Assembly: GCF_900102545.1 (NCBI RefSeq)
Contig: NZ_FNBN01000001.1
Span: 730,477-794,476 of the forward strand
DNA from: Chitinophaga filiformis
GTDB taxonomy: Bacteria > Bacteroidota > Bacteroidia > Chitinophagales > Chitinophagaceae
Length of the DNA: 64,000 nt
Direction: 5' to 3'
Shown here: positions 54,184 through 62,252 of the stretch, one piece after another
Layout of the letters: every line of letters starts with the position of its first letter
Numbering within the stretch: the first letter of the stretch is position 1
The notes under the pieces: model-generated
Seen by the model: the letters and a program-made list of their open reading frames with translations, nothing else
Database searches by the model: none
Told to the model about the DNA's origin: nothing
Program-made: the position numbers and the translations under genes

Positions 54184-56568
54184 ATGTGGTTCCGAAAACG
54201 AAAATGGTGGCTTCTTGCTGCAGCCCTGCTCCTTATCCTTTACATCTTTTCTATACCTTCCCGTCTCTTCACTACGCCTACCTCATTTGTGATTGAAGAC
54301 AGTAATGGAGAGTTGTTAAGCGCTACCATTGCTACCGACGGACAATGGCGTTTCCCCGCAGATAAACAGGTACCCGATAAATTTGCCAAATGCATTGTTG
54401 CCTATGAAGACAAACGTTTCTATCATCATTGGGGCGTAGATATATTGGCACTGGCGCGCGCTATCAGGCAAAACATCAGCAGGAAAAGAGTTGTCAGCGG
54501 TGGTAGTACACTCACTATGCAAGTAATCCGCTTGTCACGCAATCAGCCACGTACCCTGATGCAGAAGCTGATAGAAGCAGTGATGGCTACCCGCCTGGAG
54601 TTCTCTTATTCGAAGAAAAGTATCTTATCATTATACGCAGGTAATGCACCTTTCGGCGGAAACGTAGTGGGACTGGAAGCCGCCTCCTGGCGGTATTACG
54701 GCCGCAGCGCCACGCAATTGTCCTGGGGAGAAACAGCTGCACTTGCAGTATTGCCCAACAGTCCTGCACTCGTACATCCCGGCCGTAACCGGCAGATCTT
54801 ATTACAGAAACGTAATCAGCTGCTGGATAAATTACAGCAGAATAATACAATTGATAGTGTAACCTGTCAGCTGGCCAAGCTGGAACCCTTGCCAGATCAG
54901 CCGAAAGCATTACCACAGGATGCACCACACTTACTGGATCTCTTCAGAAAAGACTACCAGGCAAAGAAGGATAACAAAGCTGTTACACGTATTAAAACAA
55001 CGCTGGAAGCTTCTCTGCAACGCAATGTCAGCAATATCGTAGAGCGTTATCATAGCATCTATAAAGCGAATGGCATTAACAATGCAGCAGCGATTGTACT
55101 GGATGTGGAGACAGGCAATACGCTCGCCTATGTAGGCAATGTGTATCATCCTGAAGATCCTGAAACGGAAAGCCATGTGGATATTATACAGGCGCCCCGT
55201 AGTCCGGGTAGTACGCTGAAACCTTTCTTATACGCGGCTATGCTGAATGATGGAATGATATTACCACACTCCCTGGTAGCAGATGTGCCTACACAGATAG
55301 CCGGCTACACACCACAGAACTTCGACCTCGGTTATGACGGCGCAGTACCTGCCAGTAAAGCCCTTGCACGTTCTCTTAATATTCCCGCGGTCAGAATGTT
55401 ACAGCAATACCGCTATGAAAGACTGCATGCATTACTCAAGCAGATGGGAATGACAACCCTGACCCAGCCTGCCGATCATTACGGTCTTTCGCTCATCCTG
55501 GGAGGAGGCGAGTCTACCTTATGGGAGCTGTCTGGCATGTATGCCAGTATGGCCCGTACACTGCTGCATTTAGATCAGTATAATGGGAAGTATGATGCAG
55601 ATGATATCCATCCTCCGAACTATATACAGGGCGCTAAACTGGTGTCAAAACATTCGCCGGCAACGAATGGCATACTGGATGCAGGCGCTATCTGGTATAC
55701 CTTCCAGGCAATGGAGGAAGTAATGCGCCCGGGAGAGGAATTGCTCTGGCAGCAGTTCTCCTCGTCACAACGTATCGCCTGGAAAACTGGCACCAGCTTC
55801 GGTTTCAGGGATGGCTGGGCGATTGGCGTTACGCCTCAATATGTAGTAGGTGTATGGGTAGGAAATGCAGATGGTGAAGGCAGACCCGGACTGATAGGCG
55901 TATCCACAGCAGCGCCGATACTCTTTGATGTATTCCGCTTATTACATACAGGTAGCTGGTTTAATCCCCCTTACACTAAACTACAAAAGATAGAAGTGTG
56001 CAGACAGAGTGGTTACAGAGCCAGTGATCTTTGTCCGGAGAAAGACTCCATAGCAGTACCCGCCAGCGGGCTGCGCTCAGGTTTATGCCCTTATCATCAG
56101 CTGGTACATCTTGATCATACAGGCAAGTGGCGTGTTACGGCAGACTGTGAACCACCGTCTCAGATGCAGCATGTACCCTGGTTTGTATTACCGCCAGCAA
56201 TGGAGTTCTATTATCGCACTAAACATAACTACCTGCCATTGCCGCCATACAAAGCAGAATGCCTGGCTACACTCAATGCAGATAAGGCGCCAATGGAACT
56301 GATCTATCCAAGGCCGAATGCGCGTATTTACATACCTGTGGAAATAGATGGCACGCCGGGAGAGACCGTATTCACAGCCACACACCGCAATACATCGGAG
56401 AAGATCTATTGGCACCTGGATAACAATTACATTGGCACCACACAGGAATTCCATCAGTTAGCGCTGCACCCCGCCGCGGGTAAACATACCATCACACTGG
56501 TTGATGAGCAGGGAGAGCAGATCCATGTATCGTTTGAGATATTGGAGAAGAAGAACGACAATCAGTAA
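54184..56568 (+). CDS. pbpC: Penicillin-binding protein 1C (bifunctional peptidoglycan synthase)
   Basis: Inner-membrane enzyme of 794 residues with glycosyltransferase and transpeptidase domains. One N-terminal membrane anchor (WWLLAAALLLILYIFSI) precedes the GT51 domain with catalytic Glu75 in EDKRFYHHWGVD, then GGSTLTMQVIRL. The transpeptidase has SPGSTLK (Ser343, Lys346), SLN in ARSLNIPA, and KTGT at 534-537 followed by SFGFRDGW. The C-terminal ~90 residues are the BiPBP_C domain (IDGTPGETVFTATHRNT). It is paired with the alpha-2-macroglobulin gene upstream. Its stop overlaps the stop of the convergent rarA by 7 bases. Confidence 0.96.
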   Translation: MWFRKRKWWLLAAALLLILYIFSIPSRLFTTPTSFVIEDSNGELLSATIATDGQWRFPADKQVPDKFAKCIVAYEDKRFYHHWGVDILALARAIRQNISRKRVVSGGSTLTMQVIRLSRNQPRTLMQKLIEAVMATRLEFSYSKKSILSLYAGNAPFGGNVVGLEAASWRYYGRSATQLSWGETAALAVLPNSPALVHPGRNRQILLQKRNQLLDKLQQNNTIDSVTCQLAKLEPLPDQPKALPQDAPHLLDLFRKDYQAKKDNKAVTRIKTTLEASLQRNVSNIVERYHSIYKANGINNAAAIVLDVETGNTLAYVGNVYHPEDPETESHVDIIQAPRSPGSTLKPFLYAAMLNDGMILPHSLVADVPTQIAGYTPQNFDLGYDGAVPASKALARSLNIPAVRMLQQYRYERLHALLKQMGMTTLTQPADHYGLSLILGGGESTLWELSGMYASMARTLLHLDQYNGKYDADDIHPPNYIQGAKLVSKHSPATNGILDAGAIWYTFQAMEEVMRPGEELLWQQFSSSQRIAWKTGTSFGFRDGWAIGVTPQYVVGVWVGNADGEGRPGLIGVSTAAPILFDVFRLLHTGSWFNPPYTKLQKIEVCRQSGYRASDLCPEKDSIAVPASGLRSGLCPYHQLVHLDHTGKWRVTADCEPPSQMQHVPWFVLPPAMEFYYRTKHNYLPLPPYKAECLATLNADKAPMELIYPRPNARIYIPVEIDGTPGETVFTATHRNTSEKIYWHLDNNYIGTTQEFHQLALHPAAGKHTITLVDEQGEQIHVSFEILEKKNDNQ

Positions 56569-57821
56569 CCGTACTTCTCCTTCCATAAGCTGCGCAGATG
56601 TTTTCTCATTTCATCTTCTCTTGCATTCTTGCCCGGGTCATAGAGCTTCATGCCTTTGATCTTCTCCGGCAGGTACTCCTGCGGAGAGAAGTTGTTTTCA
56701 TAATCATGGGAGTATTCATATCCCTTATGATATCCCATGTCTTTCATCATCTTCGTAGGCGCATTGCGTATGTTCATTGGCACTGGCAGATCACCGGTTT
56801 GTGACACGACCGACATGGCATTATTGATAGCCATGTATGCAGCATTGCTCTTTGCAGAAGAGGCCAGATAGGTAGTACATTGAGAAAGGATAATTCTCGC
56901 TTCTGGATAACCGATCAGGTTCACTGCCTGGAAACAACTGGTAGCCAGCAGTAATGCATTAGGATTAGCGTTGCCAATGTCCTCTGATGCAAGGATCACC
57001 AGGCGGCGGGCAATGAACTTTACGTCCTCTCCACCTTCTATCATTCTCGCCAGGTAATATACTGCGGCATTGGGATCGCTTCCGCGGACGGATTTGATAA
57101 ATGCAGAGATGATGTCATAATGCTGCTCGCCTGTCTTATCATAGATCGCCACACGCTGCTGTGCAATGTCCATCACCTTCTGATCGGTAATCACAATAGG
57201 CTTTTCATTTTGCAGCGTATTTACTACCAGCTCAAACAGGTTAAGCAGTTTACGGGCATCTCCGCCGGCGATATTAAACAAGGCAGTCGTTTCCTTCAGT
57301 TCAATACTTTTGCTACCCAGCCATTCATCCTGTTTCATGGCCTGATGTAATAGCTGTAACAATTCCGATTCACTGAGTGGTTTGAGCACATATACCTGGC
57401 TGCGTGACAACAACGCGGAATTGACTTCAAAGGAAGGATTCTCTGTAGTAGCGCCTATCAGGGTAATGATGCCTTTTTCAACAGCACCCAGCAGGGCATC
57501 CTGTTGTGATTTATTGAACCGGTGTATCTCATCAATGAACAATACCGCATAGCCCTGTTTACGGGCTATCTCGATCACTTCACGTACTTCTTTTACACCA
57601 GCAGAAATAGCACTGAGTGTATAAAAGGGTACATCCAGTGTATGCGCAATAATGTTGGCAATGGTGGTCTTACCCACGCCAGGAGGCCCCCACAGGATCA
57701 TGGATGGGATCTTTCCCTGGCGGAGGGCGGTACGTAATATACTATCCTTACCGGTCAGGTGTTCCTGTCCCACCAGCTCATCCAGTGTCTCCGGTCTTAT
57801 TCGCTCAGCTAATGGTTCCAT
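56562..57821 (-). CDS. rarA: Replication-associated recombination protein A (RarA/MgsA)
   Basis: AAA+ ATPase that acts at stalled replication forks. Walker A is [11 protein letters not shown] (43-53), Walker B is [11 protein letters not shown] (Asp97, Glu98), sensor 1 is [13 protein letters not shown] and the arginine finger region follows in ALLSRSQVY. The C-terminal tetramerisation part has [24 protein letters not shown] and the ending [20 protein letters not shown]. At 419 residues it is of normal size. It lies 37 bases after a small membrane-protein gene on the same strand. Confidence 0.97.
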   Translation of the reverse strand: MEPLAERIRPETLDELVGQEHLTGKDSILRTALRQGKIPSMILWGPPGVGKTTIANIIAHTLDVPFYTLSAISAGVKEVREVIEIARKQGYAVLFIDEIHRFNKSQQDALLGAVEKGIITLIGATTENPSFEVNSALLSRSQVYVLKPLSESELLQLLHQAMKQDEWLGSKSIELKETTALFNIAGGDARKLLNLFELVVNTLQNEKPIVITDQKVMDIAQQRVAIYDKTGEQHYDIISAFIKSVRGSDPNAAVYYLARMIEGGEDVKFIARRLVILASEDIGNANPNALLLATSCFQAVNLIGYPEARIILSQCTTYLASSAKSNAAYMAINNAMSVVSQTGDLPVPMNIRNAPTKMMKDMGYHKGYEYSHDYENNFSPQEYLPEKIKGMKLYDPGKNAREDEMRKHLRSLWKEKYGY

Positions 57822-57858
57822 TATGCAGTGATATTAAATGTTTGGGATGCTGCAGATA

Positions 57859-58398
57859 TCAGGCATCCAGGTCAAGGTCAATATGTTTATCATCTTCCTG
57901 CTTTTTCTTCCATTGTTTCAGGAAAGACAAGGATAACAAAGCATTCGTTACAATGGAAGCGCCATACAGGAAGAGGAAGAACTGCATCATTGTCATTGCA
58001 GTTCCCTTCAAACTTCTAATGGTTTCAAGCTGTTGTCGCTGTTCCTCGGTGATCTGGCTGCTCGCTTGTTTCAGATCCAGGTTCATAACTATAAATATCG
58101 CAATACCACTGAGCAGCATTAAAGCACCTATCAATATTGTGTAACCACCCATAATACGGATACCGCCAGGTGTATTTTCTTTCAGCGTAAAGCCGGGTTC
58201 CTGGAGGCTCCTTTGCAGGTAAGCCGAGAGGATGGCATGGATAAAAACCCCGCCCAACATAACAATGGAGACCAATCCCTGGCTAAATGCGCCCATCAGC
58301 ATGGACGCAAAATTCATCATTATAGAAAATCCGGTGATGAACAAGTTAATCCCTGTCAGCGCTTTAAACAATTTAAATCTAAAAGTCATGTATTCCAT
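57859..58398 (-). CDS. Small four-helix membrane protein, unknown function
   Basis: Predicted inner-membrane protein of 179 residues with four hydrophobic segments (LTGINLFITGFSIMMNFASM, LVSIVMLGGVFIHAILSAYL, MGGYTILIGALMLLSGIAIF, MMQFFLFLYGASIVTNALLSL) and an acidic C-terminal tail (EDDKHIDLDLDA). I do not recognise the family. The start may instead be the ATG at 58389, which has a GGA ahead of it and suits a transcript starting from the -7 box at 58411-58418. It is the first gene of a unit with rarA, but a functional link is not evident. Confidence 0.78.
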   Translation of the reverse strand: MEYMTFRFKLFKALTGINLFITGFSIMMNFASMLMGAFSQGLVSIVMLGGVFIHAILSAYLQRSLQEPGFTLKENTPGGIRIMGGYTILIGALMLLSGIAIFIVMNLDLKQASSQITEEQRQQLETIRSLKGTAMTMMQFFLFLYGASIVTNALLSLSFLKQWKKKQEDDKHIDLDLDA

Positions 58399-58410
58399 TT
58401 TTACAGATTA

Positions 58411-58418
58411 CAAACCTA
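58411..58418 (-). promoter_or_regulatory. -7 promoter box for the membrane protein-rarA unit
   Basis: The minus strand reads TAGGTTTG, an exact TAnnTTTG match. The predicted transcript start near 58405 leaves only 7 bases before the ATG at 58398 and 16 before the ATG at 58389, which favours the second. Confidence 0.45.
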
Positions 58419-58531
58419 CTAAACAACCGGCAAACCACCCAGTATACTACCATACCTGCCGCCGTCTATAAAAAAGCGATATGTCAGCATGGGATGTTTT
58501 AGTTATATTGAGCTACTAAACCTGTTTACAT

Positions 58532-60592
58532 ATGAAGAGCACATACGCTTTACATCTTCCATTGCTGGCAGCTGTATCCCTTATGGCAGCCTGCAACAAC
58601 AACACCACAAAACAGTCGCCCGCAGGAGCAGACACAACCAAAGTCCCCGCTTTCGAAGTAAGTTCAATTGACTCAACCACAAAGCCTTGCGATGATTTCG
58701 ACCAGTTTGTAAATGGCAACTGGAAGAAAAACAACCCCATCCCTTCCACAGAAAGCCGTTGGGGCGCTTTTAACGTACTTGATAAGGAAAATAAAGAAGT
58801 ACGTCTGAAAGGTATCATCCTTGGTCTGGCAGAGCAAAAAGACCTGAAGAAAGGAACGGAAGAGCAGCAGATCTCCGACTTTTACCGCTCATTCCTGGAC
58901 ACTGCCACTATCGAGAAACTGGGTACAACACCTTTGCAGCCTTACCTCGATAAGATTAATGGTATCCAGAACCTGGCAGATTTTGCAAAAGTATCCGGCG
59001 AGTTTGAAATGATCGGTATCCCCGGCGTTGTGAACTTTGGCGTTGATGCAGATGGCCGTAACAGTAAGATGAATGCCGTATACCAGGTACAGGACGGTTT
59101 AAGTCTTGGTGAAAGAAGTTATTATGAAAGGCCAGACTCCAGTACTGCCGAAGTACGTAATGAGTTTGTAAACCATATTAACAAGCAATTCTCACAGGCT
59201 GGATTTAAAGATGCCGACCCGGGTAAGACCGTGCTGGATTTCGAAACCAAAGTAGCTAAGCTCCAGCTCACCAATGTGGAACTGCGCGATCCCGTTGCTA
59301 CTTACAACAAAGCGCCCTATAGCGAATTAAAGAAACTGGCCCCGGACTTTGACTGGGACGCATTTACAGGTACACAGGGTATCAAAACTGATACAATGAT
59401 CCTGCAGAACAAAAAGTATCTAACCAATATATCCGCGCTGTTAAAGGGGACATCTCCTGAAACACTCAAAACATGGCTGCGCTGGCAGGTATTATCCCAT
59501 TTTGCCAGCTATCTGCCTAAACCGATAGACGATGAGAATTTCCATTTCTTCGCTACTGTAATGCGTGGTGCTAAACAACAGCGTCCCCGCCTGGAACGCG
59601 CTGTACGTGCTACTGATGGTATCATGGGTATGCCGCTGGGAAAAGTATTTGCCAAGAAATACTTCCCTGAAAGCTCCAAACAGAAGGTATCTGAAATGAT
59701 CGAGAACGTACGTGCCGTATACGGACAGCGTATCGACAGCCTGACCTGGATGAGTGCTGCTACCAAAGAGATGGCGCACAAGAAACTGGCATCCTTCACT
59801 TATAAGATCGGTTATCCTGATAAATGGAAAGATTACTCTACCATTGATATCAAACCAGGTACCCTGATCGAGAACCTCGTTTCTGCCGCTCACTACACCC
59901 ATAAAGAGGCGCTTGATAAAATCGGGAAACCGGTAGACAAAACTGAATGGGGTATGACACCTCAAACCGTGAATGCGTATTACAATCCGCTGAACAACGA
60001 AGTAGTATTCCCTGCAGGTATCCTCCAGCCGCCATTCTTCAATGCAGATGCTGACGACGCTATCAACTATGGTGGCATCATAGCAGTGATCGGGCACGAG
60101 TTCACCCATGGCTTTGACGACCAGGGTTCTCAGTACGACGCAGAAGGTAACCTGAAGAACTGGTGGACAGACGCCGACCGTAAGAACTTCATGGCACTGG
60201 CGCAACGCTATATCAACTATTTCAACAGCATTGAGGTGCAGAAAGGCTTCTTTATCAAGGGAGCACTCACCATCGGTGAAAACATTGCTGATCTGGGTGG
60301 TCTGACCCTGGCTTACAGCGCATTGGAGAAATCGCTGAAAGGCAAACCTGAGCCGGCCCTGATAGACGGATTTAACTGGAAACAGCGTTTCTTCCTGGGA
60401 TGGGCGCAGGTATGGCATGCCAATACCACAGAAGCAGCGCTGCGCAACCAGGTGCTGACAGATCCGCATTCTCCTGCAAGAGAGCGTATCAACGGACCGC
60501 TGCCTCATCTGAAAGCCTTTGCTGATGCCTGGGGTTGTGCTCCTGGTAGCAAAATGTGCCTGACTGATGATAAACGTGTTGTGATCTGGTAA
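58532..60592 (+). CDS. pepO: M13-family zinc metallopeptidase (PepO/neprilysin-like), lipoprotein
   Basis: Exported oligopeptidase of 686 residues. The signal peptide ends in a lipobox with Cys21 (VSLMAACNNN). The N-terminal M13 domain begins with KPCDDFDQFVNGNWKKNNPIP; the catalytic domain has HEFTH at 522-526 (VIGHEFTHGFDDQGSQYD) and the third zinc ligand in ENIADLGG (Glu583). The NAYYNPLNNEVVFPAGILQP stretch and the C-terminal CAPGSKMCL close match the family. It degrades short peptides in the periplasm or at the surface. A clear terminator follows. Confidence 0.96.
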   Translation: MKSTYALHLPLLAAVSLMAACNNNTTKQSPAGADTTKVPAFEVSSIDSTTKPCDDFDQFVNGNWKKNNPIPSTESRWGAFNVLDKENKEVRLKGIILGLAEQKDLKKGTEEQQISDFYRSFLDTATIEKLGTTPLQPYLDKINGIQNLADFAKVSGEFEMIGIPGVVNFGVDADGRNSKMNAVYQVQDGLSLGERSYYERPDSSTAEVRNEFVNHINKQFSQAGFKDADPGKTVLDFETKVAKLQLTNVELRDPVATYNKAPYSELKKLAPDFDWDAFTGTQGIKTDTMILQNKKYLTNISALLKGTSPETLKTWLRWQVLSHFASYLPKPIDDENFHFFATVMRGAKQQRPRLERAVRATDGIMGMPLGKVFAKKYFPESSKQKVSEMIENVRAVYGQRIDSLTWMSAATKEMAHKKLASFTYKIGYPDKWKDYSTIDIKPGTLIENLVSAAHYTHKEALDKIGKPVDKTEWGMTPQTVNAYYNPLNNEVVFPAGILQPPFFNADADDAINYGGIIAVIGHEFTHGFDDQGSQYDAEGNLKNWWTDADRKNFMALAQRYINYFNSIEVQKGFFIKGALTIGENIADLGGLTLAYSALEKSLKGKPEPALIDGFNWKQRFFLGWAQVWHANTTEAALRNQVLTDPHSPARERINGPLPHLKAFADAWGCAPGSKMCLTDDKRVVIW

Positions 60593-60612
60593 ACTACCTT
60601 ACTTGAAATAAT

Positions 60613-60645
60613 AAAGGGGCTCGCGTAAAACCGGGCCCCTTTTGT
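60613..60645 (+). terminator. Rho-independent terminator of pepO
   Basis: AAAGGGGC (60613-60620) pairs with GCCCCTTT (60635-60642) around a 14-base loop, with further T after the stem. Confidence 0.8.
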
Positions 60646-60767
60646 TTTTTTAAGTAAGAGCACCGCATTTGCCGCAAACCGGTCATCAATGTCCGGGATT
60701 TGTACAATACTTTCTGTTCATTATGCCTTAATTTTGCCCTATTATTCACCGGATTAAAACAGTAACA

Positions 60768-61001
60768 ATGACCGGCATTTTGAAACAATATCGCATAGAG
60801 ATCCGTAATATATTGATCCTTGCCCTGGTGGTGATGCTGCTGCCATATTTACCCAAACTGGGCGCCTTCCTGCTGACCACTACCACAGGAGCTATCATTA
60901 CCCTGAGCATGGTGGGAAGTTTAGTACTGGCTTTCACGCTGAAAATATACTTTCGCATATTGGTTATGCGTATTAATAAGGACAACGAAACTGTTGCCTG
61001 A
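60768..61001 (+). CDS. Small membrane protein, unknown
   Basis: Protein of 77 residues with two hydrophobic segments (NILILALVVMLLPYLPKL and AIITLSMVGSLVLAFTLKIY) and charged ends. The start at 60768 is the only Met before the first segment. It is 29 bases before the YHS lipoprotein gene and probably shares its transcript. No family recognised. Confidence 0.65.
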   Translation: MTGILKQYRIEIRNILILALVVMLLPYLPKLGAFLLTTTTGAIITLSMVGSLVLAFTLKIYFRILVMRINKDNETVA

Positions 61002-61030
61002 TTCCTTTAAACGCAACAACCTATATAACG

Positions 61031-61336
61031 ATGAAACAGCTTTTGAATATCTCCTATACGCTCCTGCTGGCAGCATTGATGACTGCCTGTGGTAATTCCG
61101 GTACAAAAACAGCGAATGACAGTGGGACTGTCGCTACCCAACCTGCGGAACAGGAACCCGCCAAGGATGCTGCTATTGCCGGTAAACTGCCAGATCCTGT
61201 ATGTGGTATGCCTTATGATACCATGTATAAAGAATGGAGCGTATATCAGAATGATACCGTTCATTTTTGCTCCCCGACCTGCAAGCGCGTGTTTGATAAG
61301 AATCCGGAGAAGTACGCGGGTAAACTGGGACTGTAA
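61031..61336 (+). CDS. YHS-domain lipoprotein
   Basis: Exported lipoprotein of 101 residues: lipobox Cys20 (LLAALMTACGN), a Thr/Ala/Glu-rich linker, and a YHS domain (LPDPVCGMPYD, then DTVHFCSPTCKRVFDKNPEKY). The cysteines in VCGM and FCSPTC are the usual metal-binding residues of this domain, which is found in copper and other heavy-metal handling proteins. A role in periplasmic metal binding is likely. No metal transporter genes are in the window. Confidence 0.92.
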   Translation: MKQLLNISYTLLLAALMTACGNSGTKTANDSGTVATQPAEQEPAKDAAIAGKLPDPVCGMPYDTMYKEWSVYQNDTVHFCSPTCKRVFDKNPEKYAGKLGL

Positions 61337-61415
61337 TCGACCATCAGCCCTTTTTTATCTCTTACCCAATGTAACTTAGTACTGTTTTTTGCGTTCTAAT
61401 TACAAACTCCTATGC

Positions 61416-61823
61416 ATGAGATCACTATTAACCAGCTTGCTGCTACTCATGTTATTCTGCAGCTGCGAGAAAAATGACGTAGAACCCGCGCCAGCGATAG
61501 ATGTCACCGGTGCCTGGCAACTGTCCCAACAGTTGTCAATGCCGGATACCGTTTGGCAGAATATCGCCTCCGGCGATTCCGCGTACTACGTTTTTGGGTC
61601 CAACGGACAATTCGTTTTTGATGCAAAGAGTTACCACCTGACAGGTACTTATAAAGTCATCCCCTCCGGCGATAAGGTAAAACTGATCGTTACCGGCAAA
61701 GACTCCGTTTCTCAATATCTCCAGGTAGAAAAACTAAACGATACCAGCATCCGGATAGATGACTGGTTAATCGGTGTCAACAGACAACAGACCAGCCGCA
61801 AATTCATCCTCATCTACAAATAA
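61416..61823 (+). CDS. Lipocalin-like lipoprotein, unknown
   Basis: Exported lipoprotein of 135 residues with Cys17 in LMLFCSCEKND. The mature part (DVTGAWQLSQQLS, YYVFGSNGQFVFDA, HLTGTYKVIPSGDKVKLIVTG) has the G-x-W then strand-rich layout of small lipocalin-like Bacteroidetes proteins. I start at the ATG at 61416, directly before the charged and hydrophobic signal; a TTG at 61389 extends the frame by nine residues without support. Function unknown. Confidence 0.75.
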   Translation: MRSLLTSLLLLMLFCSCEKNDVEPAPAIDVTGAWQLSQQLSMPDTVWQNIASGDSAYYVFGSNGQFVFDAKSYHLTGTYKVIPSGDKVKLIVTGKDSVSQYLQVEKLNDTSIRIDDWLIGVNRQQTSRKFILIYK

Positions 61824-61855
61824 TCTGCTCATAAGCAATACGATATATACGGCAT

Positions 61856-61884
61856 AAAAAAAGTCCCGGGATAATTCCCGGGAC
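61856..61884. terminator. Hairpin terminator
   Basis: GTCCCGGGA (61863-61871) and TCCCGGGAC (61876-61884) form a perfect 9-bp stem with loop TAAT. A run of seven A precedes it, so it works best on the minus strand, as a second stop after the receptor gene at the right edge; it may also end the + strand lipoprotein gene 40 bases upstream. Confidence 0.75.
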
Positions 61885-62189
61885 CGTCGATTAAAACAGC
61901 TTATGAAAATCTACGCTTACGTTCAAATTATGTTATAAAGTTACCCCCCTGGTGTTACGCGAGTGTTACGGGTACATTATCAGCGTATTAACAAATTAGA
62001 AGGAGAGTTTAACCCCTGAGGATCAACACCTCATCTGACTTCCCCCCAAAGCACATCAGCTACAAACAGCACTGTCGAATTGAATAAAGAGACGCCTGAA
62101 AACAATATTACGGCCAGGGTATTTTCCCCCATAGCGGCATGTGCTTGTTGCCTCTCATTTCAACGGGTATCATGAGAGAACCTCCCTAA
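61885..62189. other. Non-coding region between two terminators
   Basis: About 300 bases with no credible gene and no RNA recognised. It lies between a + strand lipoprotein gene and a minus-strand receptor gene that converge. Confidence 0.4.
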
Positions 62190-62226
62190 AACAAACCAGG
62201 GATAACGCATCGCTGCATTACCCCTG
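62190..62226 (-). terminator. Rho-independent terminator of the receptor gene
   Basis: On the minus strand a 13-bp stem (CAGGGGTAATGCA with TGCGTTATCCCTG, two G-T pairs) closes on the loop GCGA and is followed by GTTTGTTTT, 27 bases after the stop codon. Confidence 0.8.
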
Positions 62227-62252
62227 ATTCCCAATTACTAATTGCTAATTTC